Virus record (IMG/VR): IMGVR_UViG_3300045131_001195 | Location: 1-64,000 of that record | Reading direction: 5' to 3' (one strand) | From: a virus | Length of the DNA: 64,000 nucleotides | Shown: piece by piece, positions 51,592 to 61,292 of the stretch | Layout of the letters: each line of letters begins with the position of its first letter | Position numbering within the stretch: position 1 is the first letter of the stretch | The notes under the pieces: generated by a model | What the model was told of the DNA's origin: nothing | The model's input: the letters and a program-made list of their open reading frames with translations, nothing else | Databases searched by the model: none | Position numbers and translations under genes: made by a program

Positions 51592-53037
51592 TTAAATTGG
51601 TGTAGGAGTTGGTGTTGGAGTTAATGTGTTTGTTGGTGTAGGAGTTGCTGTATTTGTTGGCGTCTTTGTGTTAGTAGGAGTAATTGTCCTTGTTGGGGTA
51701 GGGGTTTTAGTTTGAGTCATAGTTATAGTTGGTGTTGGTGTTAATGTATTTGTTGGTGTTGGAGTTGGTGATGGGCATATTGTTGAACCAGTAATAACCC
51801 CAACTGAATCAGTTGAATAGCAATATCCGTTTATGCTAAAATTCTTTGCCCCATTCCAACTGCTATCGTCATTGTTTATACATGATTGAAAATCAATATA
51901 ATATTTCTGACCATTTGCACCATTAAATGTTGTTGTTTTTCCACATATTCTGGTATTTGCAACCTCCCTACAAACATCATAACAAGATAATACTGATGGG
52001 GTTGACGGATCCAAATAAACATCAAAACAATTGCAACCATTTAAATCTGGTATTAAGGAATTTCCCTTAAAATATATTTTGTTATCATTATTTAATCTGA
52101 AATTTGTATTGCTAAATGTTGTATATATATGATAATAATTTTGTGGAATTGTGAAGCCACTATATATTACCGTTAATTCTGCATATAATAAATTTGTATT
52201 AACCGGGACTAATGATGTTGAATCCCCATATTCATTAACCCCAATGTTGCTAACAAGATTTCTATTTGTGTCCATATTTGGTATAACCCAAGTATACCAA
52301 GAATAACCTGTTGTCAAATATGCTGGAACTTCATGCGTCTTGAATAAATAAGCTTGAATTAAATTACCATATTCATCAAATCCACCACTATTTTGGCGTA
52401 TCTTTGTTGTTCTTACTTGTGGTGCATTTGCTCCCCAACCTGAAAAGGATATATACCTATTAATCTGGTCATTAAATGTTGCTGCACTTATTGATGGAGC
52501 AATACCATTTGAAAATCCCCTAAATAAACTACCACCAGATGACATCCAAGAATTGAACTCCACATTCATACTAACTGGCTCAATAAATAAATAAGCCTCA
52601 TACTCTTCCGGTGTTGTTGGGGTAACTGTTGGAGTTATGGTTGGTGTTGGAGTATTTGTCTTTGTTGGGGTATTTGTTGGTGTTGGAGTGTTTGTTGATG
52701 TTACAGATGGTGTTGGCGTCTGTGTTGGCGTCTTTGTTGGCGTCTGTGTTATAGATGGTGTTATACTTGGGGTTGGTGTTATAGATGGTGTTGGAGTTGG
52801 GGTTGTGCATAAAATCTCAAGAGTTATTCCAGCCAAAAATTGCTCTCTTGTTATATTGCTATATATTGGCTCACTATCAATTGTATCAATATAAAAATTA
52901 AATGGACCTTTTGAGTGAGATGAGGGATTTAATTGTAAGAAATACCTTGAACAAGCAGTAACCCCTGTTATCTCATTCTCTATGCTATTCTCACATATTG
53001 GATCAATATTTACTACAATTAATTTATATGTTGCCAT
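51592..53037 (-). CDS. Virion protein with Pro-Thr stalks
   Basis: A 481-residue protein. An N-terminal domain of about 80 residues is followed by a stalk of [18 protein letters not shown] type, a globular centre (about 150-420) with several cysteines (NGCNCFDVY, CYDVCREVANTRICGK), and a second Pro/Thr stalk at the extreme C-terminus (TPTPTNTLTPTPTI). No catalytic motif. It is similar in layout to 32721-34367 and probably another adhesin or fibre part. Confidence 0.7.
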   Translation of the reverse strand: MATYKLIVVNIDPICENSIENEITGVTACSRYFLQLNPSSHSKGPFNFYIDTIDSEPIYSNITREQFLAGITLEILCTTPTPTPSITPTPSITPSITQTPTKTPTQTPTPSVTSTNTPTPTNTPTKTNTPTPTITPTVTPTTPEEYEAYLFIEPVSMNVEFNSWMSSGGSLFRGFSNGIAPSISAATFNDQINRYISFSGWGANAPQVRTTKIRQNSGGFDEYGNLIQAYLFKTHEVPAYLTTGYSWYTWVIPNMDTNRNLVSNIGVNEYGDSTSLVPVNTNLLYAELTVIYSGFTIPQNYYHIYTTFSNTNFRLNNDNKIYFKGNSLIPDLNGCNCFDVYLDPSTPSVLSCYDVCREVANTRICGKTTTFNGANGQKYYIDFQSCINNDDSSWNGAKNFSINGYCYSTDSVGVITGSTICPSPTPTPTNTLTPTPTITMTQTKTPTPTRTITPTNTKTPTNTATPTPTNTLTPTPTPTPI

Positions 53038-53589
53038 TTAACAATCTATTATTTTAAAATAACTACAAGAATTTATATCTTTTATGGTAACAATAACTTG
53101 ATTTGACCCAGAAAATCTATTGGGGACATCAATGGTAAGTGGTAATATTCCAGTATTTGTTATTGTTGTAATATAAGTTTCATAATTCCTATTTATGTCT
53201 GATATATAAATACCAAATGGTGGAGTTCCTATTATAGATGTTAATGTTATTTTATTATTTGATGAGGCAATTGGAATATACCCTGGAGTTGAAGATGGGG
53301 TTGGAGTTGGAGTTGGAGTAATTGATGTAATATCAGTTATACTATAAACAATATCACAATTAATATAACAATTTAATTTCTTTGTTGTTCTGCATCCTTC
53401 ACTATCCTCAATAATAATGGTAACTTGGGGAGCTGAATTAAATATAATAGGTAATTCATATGTTATATCAACCACCAAAGGTAATGTTGTTACTTGACCC
53501 AGATAGTTTTCATTCCCCCCAAATGCATCAGATACATATATATTTAAAGGAGTTGCCCCACTTATACTTGAAATAATAATGTTTGTCAT
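53038..53589 (-). CDS. Virion protein with paired small domains
   Basis: A 183-residue protein made of two copies of a beta domain (MTNIIISSISGATPLNIYVS and KITLTSIIGTPPFGIYISDI), each ending in a Cys-containing strand, joined by a short TPTPTPSSTPG linker. It relates to the 75-residue gene at 34374. The start overlaps the next upstream gene by four bases (ATGA), and the stop abuts the following ATG. Confidence 0.7.
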   Translation of the reverse strand: MTNIIISSISGATPLNIYVSDAFGGNENYLGQVTTLPLVVDITYELPIIFNSAPQVTIIIEDSEGCRTTKKLNCYINCDIVYSITDITSITPTPTPTPSSTPGYIPIASSNNKITLTSIIGTPPFGIYISDINRNYETYITTITNTGILPLTIDVPNRFSGSNQVIVTIKDINSCSYFKIIDC

Positions 53590-55775
53590 AATTTACAAGA
53601 TATATCATAATCTATTTTCAATTTTATGGTTAATACTTGTGAGGTTATACTATCTCCTGGTTCTGCTATGATGTTTATTGTATTTGTTATTAAGTCATAA
53701 GACACACTCTGTATTCCTGGGATTCCAAGTAATCCTTTTAGGGTATTACCAGCCAACAAATCAACTATGGATTCTGCATAAACCGAATCTGTTGGAACAT
53801 CTGTTCTTGTATATCCTGTGTAGAATGTATTTCCACTTGTGATACCACTTGGTTCTAACGTATATTCTGTTGTGAAGATTGCTGAGTTTAAATTACATTT
53901 TGGATCGATTATAGTGGTTGATCCACTAAACTCCATATTCACCAAATCACTAAAGCCCTCATTCAAGAAATCTAATAATCCAAATTTATTTATTGAATTT
54001 ATCCCAAATACTTTTGAATCAACAATGTATGTTTGATACGACTTTACTGTACTAAAACAACTTATACTTACATCTCTGGTTAATGAACAACCATTATTAT
54101 CCACAATTGTTAATGAATAATCACCACTAGTTAACCCAGTTGCTGATATTGATTGTGGATTACCAGATACATTACTTGACCAAGTGTATGTAAAAGGTGG
54201 CAACCCATCAGTTATCAAAGCTGTTATTGTACCATCATTACCATTCACACATGATGTTGGATATAATGAAAAATCCAAATAATTACTTGTGGGTATTGTT
54301 AATACTTTTATCTGCTCACAACCAGTTGAATCAATAACTCTTAAAGTCTTATTCCCATCTCTTAAATTTGTAAAAGTATATCCTGTTAAATTTGTATCTA
54401 AAATGCTATTTACATCATCCAAATAAAAATCGTATGGGGGTGTGCCCCCTGTTGTAATATATGCAAAAAGAGTACCATTGTTTGAATTACAAGTTGTCCC
54501 AGTTAATGAATAATTTAATTCAAATTTATCTTCAGCAATAATTGTCACTTCTTCATCATAGTAACAACCTGAAGAATCTTGCATATAAACTGTATATGTA
54601 CCAGTTCCTAAATTGGTAAATAAATAATTTGTTGAAGTTGTGGTATTTGTTATTGTATCCCCACTTGGTTGAATTAACCCATAAGTATATGGTCCAGTTC
54701 CCCCCAATATATTAATTGATATAATCCCATTAGATGAGCCACATAATGAATTTGTTCCAATAAATTCAACGCTTGAAACAGAATTTTCACTAACTAAACT
54801 TGTTGTAATATCAAGTGAACATAATGCACCATCTATAACCCTTATGTCATAAGTACCAGATGTTAATCCAGTAATCACAATGTTATTACTATATGTTATA
54901 TCATAAAATCCTGTACTTGCTGAAAAATAATATGGCGCAGTACCTCCACTAATGGTAACGTCTAAAGAACCTGTTGCAGTAAAGCATGATGGTTGTGTGG
55001 GAATTATCTGTAATAATCCCATAGATTCTGCCTCTTCAACTATAATTATTTTGGTGTTAACACAGCCTTGACCATCTGTAACACTAACAGAATAAGAATC
55101 TGTGGGTAAATTTGTGATTGTATTCCCAGTTGCTCCATTGTTCCAAAAATAACTATAAGGCCCAGGATTTGTTTGACCTGTTATGTATATTGCACCTGTT
55201 GATCCAGTAAAGCAAGGTGAATTTTTAACAATAAAATAACCATAATCAAATGATGTGGAATTTTTTATTATAAAATTTTCTGTTTTTGCTGTACAACCCC
55301 CAATATCTTCAACATAAATATAATAAGTGTCTGCACTTAAATTTTCAAAAATAATTTCCTCCGAATTAAAAATATTGTTTGATATTAAGGTATTTCCACT
55401 AGTATATAAATAACAATCTGTTGTTGAAAATAGAGATGTTGTTGTTCCAGTTACTGAACCATTTGAATCCCCACATGTTGAATTGATTGTTGACAATATT
55501 GAGGTACAAACTCCACTAGATATTGGAATATTTAAATAAAATTCTAAATTATCTGGAGCAGTTGAATCATTCACTCTAACCCCATAAGTTGTTGCTGATA
55601 AACTTGTAATTAATACTGGTTCAGTTATTGTTATATAAGGGGTACTATCAATATATGGATTAATAAATTCAATACTATAAGGTGGCGTTCCTCCACTTAA
55701 TTCAAGAAGTATTGCACCAGAATTTGTATTAGTGCAGTCGCCTGTTAAACTCAAAAAATAATCAAATGCTGCCAT
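53586..55775 (-). CDS. SprB-repeat adhesin-like virion protein
   Basis: About 729 residues from ATG 55775; a TTG frame three codons upstream is rejected because ATG 55775 overlaps the previous stop as TAATG. At least six SprB-like repeats (for example GDCTNTNSGAILLELSGGTP, PSCFTATGSLDVTISGGTAP) of about 90 residues each, with conserved Cys, GG-TPPYS and a terminal YxVxVxD. SprB is the gliding-motility surface adhesin of Flavobacterium. A phage copy of the repeat hints at use of host-like adhesion modules. A last C-terminal domain (about 600-729) differs. Likely tail-associated. Confidence 0.8.
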   Translation of the reverse strand: MAAFDYFLSLTGDCTNTNSGAILLELSGGTPPYSIEFINPYIDSTPYITITEPVLITSLSATTYGVRVNDSTAPDNLEFYLNIPISSGVCTSILSTINSTCGDSNGSVTGTTTSLFSTTDCYLYTSGNTLISNNIFNSEEIIFENLSADTYYIYVEDIGGCTAKTENFIIKNSTSFDYGYFIVKNSPCFTGSTGAIYITGQTNPGPYSYFWNNGATGNTITNLPTDSYSVSVTDGQGCVNTKIIIVEEAESMGLLQIIPTQPSCFTATGSLDVTISGGTAPYYFSASTGFYDITYSNNIVITGLTSGTYDIRVIDGALCSLDITTSLVSENSVSSVEFIGTNSLCGSSNGIISINILGGTGPYTYGLIQPSGDTITNTTTSTNYLFTNLGTGTYTVYMQDSSGCYYDEEVTIIAEDKFELNYSLTGTTCNSNNGTLFAYITTGGTPPYDFYLDDVNSILDTNLTGYTFTNLRDGNKTLRVIDSTGCEQIKVLTIPTSNYLDFSLYPTSCVNGNDGTITALITDGLPPFTYTWSSNVSGNPQSISATGLTSGDYSLTIVDNNGCSLTRDVSISCFSTVKSYQTYIVDSKVFGINSINKFGLLDFLNEGFSDLVNMEFSGSTTIIDPKCNLNSAIFTTEYTLEPSGITSGNTFYTGYTRTDVPTDSVYAESIVDLLAGNTLKGLLGIPGIQSVSYDLITNTINIIAEPGDSITSQVLTIKLKIDYDISCKL

Positions 55776-58741
55776 TATTCGCAAATTAAAGTTATATCAA
55801 TACCAACGTTTATCACCAATGTACTATCATATGTATTTTCATTGTTGCAAGCAAAATCAACAAAAGTAACATTGTTATTGTTTGGTAAAGAATAATTTAT
55901 ATCATATTTGGTCACCCCTTCTAATCCTGTTAAAACTGCTGAATTCCAAGCAGAACTAGTAGGAACATCATCACTACCCAAACCATTATAAAACTCAACT
56001 TTGGATACTATTGTATTATTTAATATTATTTCAACATACCAAGTTGTCAATACATTATCACTAGAACATGTATCACTAAAATCAAGTTTTGCCTCTGAAA
56101 TACTATCACCCAAAATATCATTAAATGATTTTGATGGATAAACTAGAAGATTAATATTATTTTTATCGCATATATCTTTAAATATTGGTGAAGTGATATA
56201 CTCGTCTCCATCTGCAATTGATGTTAAACCAAATACCACAACACCATTGCCTGTTGTTATCACTTGTGGTGATGTTCCTCCAGTTATACTAAATCTTTTA
56301 TATGCATATTTTTGTCTATGAAATGGTGAATTCTCATATTTAACACCCCCCATCCATAATGTTGTTGCTGGAATCATTTGTTCAACAAGATTAATCCAAT
56401 TTGGGTTAATCCCATTCACATATTCAATTAATTTATCATAAGTATATTGATTGGTATCAATATTATTAGTTATCTTTGCTTCAATATATTTCCAAAATAT
56501 GGATTGTAATACTGGATATCCCCCGGTTTTACCATCTGTGATGTATAACCTATTCCTAACATTAATCATATCATTTGCAAAAGTTTGAGCAAATTCAAAA
56601 AATGATTTTGATTTTGGTTGTGGATTAATTATGGTTGAATCTGTTCCCCCAGTTGTAGGATAAGGATATGTTAATCCAGATTGCGGAATTGGGTAATCCT
56701 TTTCTCTTGATTGAACCCATATATCATAAAGCAATCCTTGTGCTGGATTTAAAAATAAACTAACATTTTTTACATTTAACAATAATCTCTCATCTGGTAA
56801 AGTATAATAAGCATTATAATCCCCATCAGATGAATTTCTTAATAATAAATTAGAACTATTCCAAGATTTTTTATTATCAATAACTTTCTCCAAACTAAAC
56901 CCCTCATCAATGTATGGAAATTTCCTTAACCTATCCAAATATTTTTCACCATACGTTAATTTCTCAAATTCAACCCCATAAGTTATTTCAGTCCCAACTT
57001 GCCTTCTGGTATTAACTTGTAAACTTCTATGTTCAGGAGTTAATTGATACCAACCTGCCCCCATCTGAAAGAAAAAATCATCTGTTTCTTTTATCTGTGG
57101 ATAACCTGTTGTCACATCAAGGGGGTAATTAACTTTAGTGGTATTTACAATTCTGGTATTTGCTGTAAATGCACTATATGTTCTACCTGAAAGTGGATAT
57201 GTTGTACTTAATACAATTGGATCATTATCAATATATGACCCAGTATTAATTTTAACTAATTCAGAATTAAATTTATCTAAATTTATTTTTTGGTCAGCCA
57301 AATAAATATGTTCATTAAATTCTATTAATGCATCTGGTATGCCAAATAATTTAAGAATAAACTCAATGGATTTTCTTGTCCCCTTGGATTTGAAAAGGTA
57401 AAATGAATTTATAACCAAATTTCTATAAAAAGAATAGTTTAATTCTAATGGAGTTTGTGAACGATTATATGCTGGAAATTTAAAATCACTATTATTTCCA
57501 AATAAAGATTCAACTAAAGTCTGATCCGTTATAAATTGGAAATTCTCTGCCCAACCTAATGTATTTGCCAAATTTGATAATAATTGTGATGGTATATCAT
57601 TTTTTGGGGTATAATTAACAGAATTCATAAAAGCAAGAGAATCAATAAACTTCTTAACTTCATCAAAACTTCTACCATATATCTGTAAAACACTTTCAAC
57701 CCTTCTGTCAAATGTATCAAATTCTTTCAAAGAGTCTGAAACCAAAAATCTTGAAATTAAATTTGTCCTAACACTATCAAAGTATTCTGCAATTTCTTGT
57801 AATTCATTTATATAATTGGTGAAACTTGAACTTGAAATGTCAATATTCCAAATACCATCTAATGGAAATGTAATATCCCTATTATATACCAAAAATTCCC
57901 CATTGATATTTTCTTCTGGGACTTGTAAAGTCATAGTATATTTTGGTATGGATATGGTATTTAGCATATATTGCTCAATCTCATCAAAATCAGTTTTTAA
58001 TACCAAATTATACAAATAATCATTTGGCTTGATGATATAAGAATCAACTGATTGAGAACCCCCAGAAAATGGATTACCTTCAACAATAATCTTTAACACC
58101 CCAGTATTAAGATTATTTGATTTATCCAAATTTAACAAGGGATAATTTACCCCATTTAATTGCAAATCATAATCCAAATAAAATTTTGATAAATTTCTAT
58201 ATTCTGAAATAGCAATTTCCCTAGATTTTATATTAGTTTCAGCATTTTTAGAAAAATCAATTCCAAATGGGTTATATATTTTTTCAATATTTATATCAAA
58301 TTCAGTTTCATTTAAAACTTGGTCATATAAAATATTTGTTGCTGTATATCCTGTACTAAAATTAATATCATATAAATTTATATCAATTGATGCTGGATAA
58401 TAATTTATTATTTTTGTTATAGATACTGAAAATCTTTTTGCCAATGATCCATATAAGGTAAACCCCATAACTTGGGTCAAATCATAGTTGGGGTAAACAT
58501 TTAATTCCTTTGAAACTAATTCCCTAAAACTACTATTATTATCAATACTTAAAGATTCAAGAGTTATTGGATTACTAAATGAATTAACATATAAAGTAAT
58601 AGGGGCATCATCTGTTATGGATGACCTAAACTCAAAAGTTCCAAGCGTTAACCCCCCTCCTTCAGTAACTTGAAGTCCAACAATATTATCAAAAACTCCA
58701 ACCCCACTACCAGGTGAATCTGTTATAATTATTTTTGGCAT
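55775..58741 (-). CDS. Large baseplate or tail structural protein
   Basis: A 988-residue protein. It contains YLFKSKGTRKSIEFILKLFG near residue 430, a motif repeatedly seen in phage tail and baseplate proteins of this size class. The N-terminus is MPKIIITDSPGSGVGVFDNI, with mixed alpha/beta content throughout and a C-terminal beta region with Cys. No enzymatic motif. Its start and stop overlap neighbours by one base each, so it is in the middle of a co-translated virion operon. Confidence 0.7.
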   Translation of the reverse strand: MPKIIITDSPGSGVGVFDNIVGLQVTEGGGLTLGTFEFRSSITDDAPITLYVNSFSNPITLESLSIDNNSSFRELVSKELNVYPNYDLTQVMGFTLYGSLAKRFSVSITKIINYYPASIDINLYDINFSTGYTATNILYDQVLNETEFDINIEKIYNPFGIDFSKNAETNIKSREIAISEYRNLSKFYLDYDLQLNGVNYPLLNLDKSNNLNTGVLKIIVEGNPFSGGSQSVDSYIIKPNDYLYNLVLKTDFDEIEQYMLNTISIPKYTMTLQVPEENINGEFLVYNRDITFPLDGIWNIDISSSSFTNYINELQEIAEYFDSVRTNLISRFLVSDSLKEFDTFDRRVESVLQIYGRSFDEVKKFIDSLAFMNSVNYTPKNDIPSQLLSNLANTLGWAENFQFITDQTLVESLFGNNSDFKFPAYNRSQTPLELNYSFYRNLVINSFYLFKSKGTRKSIEFILKLFGIPDALIEFNEHIYLADQKINLDKFNSELVKINTGSYIDNDPIVLSTTYPLSGRTYSAFTANTRIVNTTKVNYPLDVTTGYPQIKETDDFFFQMGAGWYQLTPEHRSLQVNTRRQVGTEITYGVEFEKLTYGEKYLDRLRKFPYIDEGFSLEKVIDNKKSWNSSNLLLRNSSDGDYNAYYTLPDERLLLNVKNVSLFLNPAQGLLYDIWVQSREKDYPIPQSGLTYPYPTTGGTDSTIINPQPKSKSFFEFAQTFANDMINVRNRLYITDGKTGGYPVLQSIFWKYIEAKITNNIDTNQYTYDKLIEYVNGINPNWINLVEQMIPATTLWMGGVKYENSPFHRQKYAYKRFSITGGTSPQVITTGNGVVVFGLTSIADGDEYITSPIFKDICDKNNINLLVYPSKSFNDILGDSISEAKLDFSDTCSSDNVLTTWYVEIILNNTIVSKVEFYNGLGSDDVPTSSAWNSAVLTGLEGVTKYDINYSLPNNNNVTFVDFACNNENTYDSTLVINVGIDITLICE

Positions 58742-59634
58742 TATTCTAGTATATTATCTAAATTTTTACTTATGTCAACATCATCCCCCCTATCTTGTCT
58801 AACTTCATATAATAAATTAGTAAATTGGTTTCTAACTTCAAATAAATTATATTGTTTGTAAATATTATTTGCTGTATCATATAAAGTATAGATACCATCT
58901 TCAACTGATTTAGTTTGGTTGCCAAATAAACCAATTGCCAATGTGGATATATCATGTTCAACCATTTCAATTTCAAGCGTTGTGGGGTTGAAATAACTAT
59001 TTGTTATAATAATTTCTTGATTTGGCTGCCCAATAAATGGAACTGCATTGGTTTTGTTTGAAGGTGAACTACTTGGTGATAATGTTAAAAACACCAAATT
59101 AGTGTCATTATCAACATATCTATATCTAATTGATTTTACACTAGTATTTACTTCATTTGTCACTATGGGTTCACAAAAAAAAGATGATGTAACTATTCTA
59201 AAGAAATTTGGAACTTTTTGTTTATTATTTAAATATTCAACACGATACCCAACCAACTCTTGGGGTGATGCAAATTTATTTCTAAAGTCTGCTGGAACAT
59301 TATCCAAATTGATAACAATCCCCTTAACATTAGGAAGAGCACTTAACACCCCACAATCAGTAATTTTTGTTCTAATTTGTGCTGGTCTTAAATAAACAGT
59401 ATAATAACCCAATGCATTAAATTCTGTTGCTGGTAATGTTAACTTATATAAACCCCCCAATAATTCAACATTATTTGCATCCTCAAAATAAGGGGTCAAA
59501 ATATCAGTTGCTGATAATTTTTTTTGCACAATTGTTTCACTCTGATCCCTGGTTGGGGAGTAAACCATTATAATCTCAACATCTTCAGGATTTACATCAC
59601 TAGGTCTAACCGTGCCATATGTACCAATTGCCAT
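58741..59634 (-). CDS. Virion structural protein
   Basis: A 297-residue protein: MAIGTYGTVRPSDVNPEDVE and onward, alternately beta and helical (LLGGLYKLTLPATEFNALGY, ALPNVKGIVINLDNVPADFR). It lies directly before the large tail protein (TAATG overlap) and has a TATTTATA box, so it heads that transcription unit. A baseplate or neck role is inferred from synteny, without a family match. Confidence 0.65.
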   Translation of the reverse strand: MAIGTYGTVRPSDVNPEDVEIIMVYSPTRDQSETIVQKKLSATDILTPYFEDANNVELLGGLYKLTLPATEFNALGYYTVYLRPAQIRTKITDCGVLSALPNVKGIVINLDNVPADFRNKFASPQELVGYRVEYLNNKQKVPNFFRIVTSSFFCEPIVTNEVNTSVKSIRYRYVDNDTNLVFLTLSPSSSPSNKTNAVPFIGQPNQEIIITNSYFNPTTLEIEMVEHDISTLAIGLFGNQTKSVEDGIYTLYDTANNIYKQYNLFEVRNQFTNLLYEVRQDRGDDVDISKNLDNILE

Positions 59635-59652
59635 AATTTTTTTTTATATTAA

Positions 59653-59660
59653 TATAAATA
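59653..59660 (-). promoter_or_regulatory. TATTTATA box before 58741 gene
   Basis: Exact sense TATTTATA 18 bases before ATG 59634, at the head of the 58741-51592 virion run. Confidence 0.55.
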
Positions 59661-59669
59661 GTTTATTCT

Positions 59670-60701
59670 TTATTTATTTGTTAAATTAAAATATCCATAT
59701 CCATATTTTTCCATATCTAACAAAGTTCTCACCTCACCAAGTCTTTGAACTCTTTCATATCCAGAATTTTTCCCCCTCTCAATAAAAACATTTGAAAAAA
59801 TTTGAACATCAGAAACGCTCTTCATTAATAAATCATTTTTAACAATTGGACTTGGGTATATTGGCTCTTTTTTAATATTTGTTTTAAATATTGTTATTCC
59901 ATTTTGATAATCAATATAATCAATATTGCTAATGGTATATGCTGTGAAAATGGTTTCTTTAATTTCTGTTAATTTTCCCTCAAAACCATTTTTATTTACC
60001 AACTTACCAACTTTAAATTCATCTTTACCATAAATAGCCAAATCATTTAATCTTGATTTTGTATAACCAGACACATCAACTGAACTAACATCATTGTATG
60101 AATATTTTTTTAATCCAGTATCCCCTGTGAAGATATAATCATAATTTATATTAGTATTCTTCCAAGGACCAGCATTTGGTATATATGATGTTGTGCCAAA
60201 TGGATTTGATATGGTAGCTAATTTAAATGGTTTTTTTATTGTCTTACTGACAATGTTTGAACCAAAATTATTTCTTTGTGTTAATGTTAAAGTAAATTCC
60301 CCATCTGATTTGGTATAAGTATGGCACAATTTAGGAGATATCATTTGTTCAATTTGCCCATCACCCCAATCTATCAAATAAGTAGAATCCAATGTTGATG
60401 TCTTAACTATTGAGGTATTTGAAACACAAATTCTACTATCATTTTCCCCAGAAAATACAAAGTTTGTTGCAACATCTTTTTGTGTTATTGCACCATCAAA
60501 TTCTGAATAATACCCCATATCAACAATATCTTGCGTTAACAAAATAGGAATTGTTAATCCTGTTAATGTTGATGCCCCATTTGTCCCACCTGATAAAATA
60601 TTTGTCATACCAGTATAAACGCCAATTGTCTTACCACTATAATCAAAGTATTTAATTAATGATGATACCGACTCAGGGGATATTTTAATTTTATATATCA
60701 T
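59670..60701 (-). CDS. Virion protein with PKD-like domain
   Basis: A 343-residue protein. Residues about 125-165 (YLIDWGDGQIEQMISPKLCH, TYTKSDGEFTLTLTQRNNFG) have the WGDG...hTYxxxGxYtvtl form of a PKD/Ig-like domain, common on extracellular and phage surface proteins. Flanks are beta-rich. Its start overlaps the upstream gene's stop by four bases. Likely a tail or decoration component. Confidence 0.7.
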   Translation of the reverse strand: MIYKIKISPESVSSLIKYFDYSGKTIGVYTGMTNILSGGTNGASTLTGLTIPILLTQDIVDMGYYSEFDGAITQKDVATNFVFSGENDSRICVSNTSIVKTSTLDSTYLIDWGDGQIEQMISPKLCHTYTKSDGEFTLTLTQRNNFGSNIVSKTIKKPFKLATISNPFGTTSYIPNAGPWKNTNINYDYIFTGDTGLKKYSYNDVSSVDVSGYTKSRLNDLAIYGKDEFKVGKLVNKNGFEGKLTEIKETIFTAYTISNIDYIDYQNGITIFKTNIKKEPIYPSPIVKNDLLMKSVSDVQIFSNVFIERGKNSGYERVQRLGEVRTLLDMEKYGYGYFNLTNK

Positions 60702-61288
60702 TTTCTGCTTATATATTCATACCATAAAATTGGTGATCCAGAAATACCAATCCTATTATCTTTTTTAATATCAAAATATTCATATGTCTTATTATCATAA
60801 TCCAATTTTAATTTATAATGAAAATCAAAAACTTCATTTAAATTATATCTATCACTCAAATTTGAATCCCCTTGGCAAATATTTGACATTCTTTTAACCA
60901 TTCCAGTTTTACCATTGAAAAATGTTGCACTAACATAAAAAGTATCAAGATTAAATATTGTCTTATCCCTTAACCAATAAATATAAAAACCCTCTGTATT
61001 AATGTCGTGATCCAAATAATACTCTGGAATTATTAAATTATTTGATTGAATTCCATTGCTGGCTTGTAATATAGTTGTAAAATATAATTTTTGCGATTTA
61101 CTAAAAGGGGTGTCATAATAATCTAATTTGAAAAATGAATTATTAAAACTATTTGTATTAAATCTTACATCATTTTCAATATATCCATTATTTGGGGTCA
61201 AATACGTTGTCTTCCAATTTATATTATTGGTAATATCAATTCCTTGTAAAAAATTAAATTTTATATTTAAACTATAATCTGTTGCCAT
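60698..61288 (-). CDS. Virion-associated protein
   Basis: A 196-residue, aromatic and Asn-rich protein (DYYDTPFSKSQKLYFTTILQ type strands), unrecognised. An ATGA overlap to the PKD-like gene and a four-base gap to the FISUMP gene place it in the same operon. No motif for enzymatic work. Confidence 0.65.
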   Translation of the reverse strand: MATDYSLNIKFNFLQGIDITNNINWKTTYLTPNNGYIENDVRFNTNSFNNSFFKLDYYDTPFSKSQKLYFTTILQASNGIQSNNLIIPEYYLDHDINTEGFYIYWLRDKTIFNLDTFYVSATFFNGKTGMVKRMSNICQGDSNLSDRYNLNEVFDFHYKLKLDYDNKTYEYFDIKKDNRIGISGSPILWYEYISRK

Positions 61289-61292
61289 TATA

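Noticed and set aside
52637-52894. Val/Gly-rich plus-strand frames opposite the Pro-Thr stalks (also 62333-62587)
   Set aside because: They are mirror translations of the stalk codons, without start context or folded regions.
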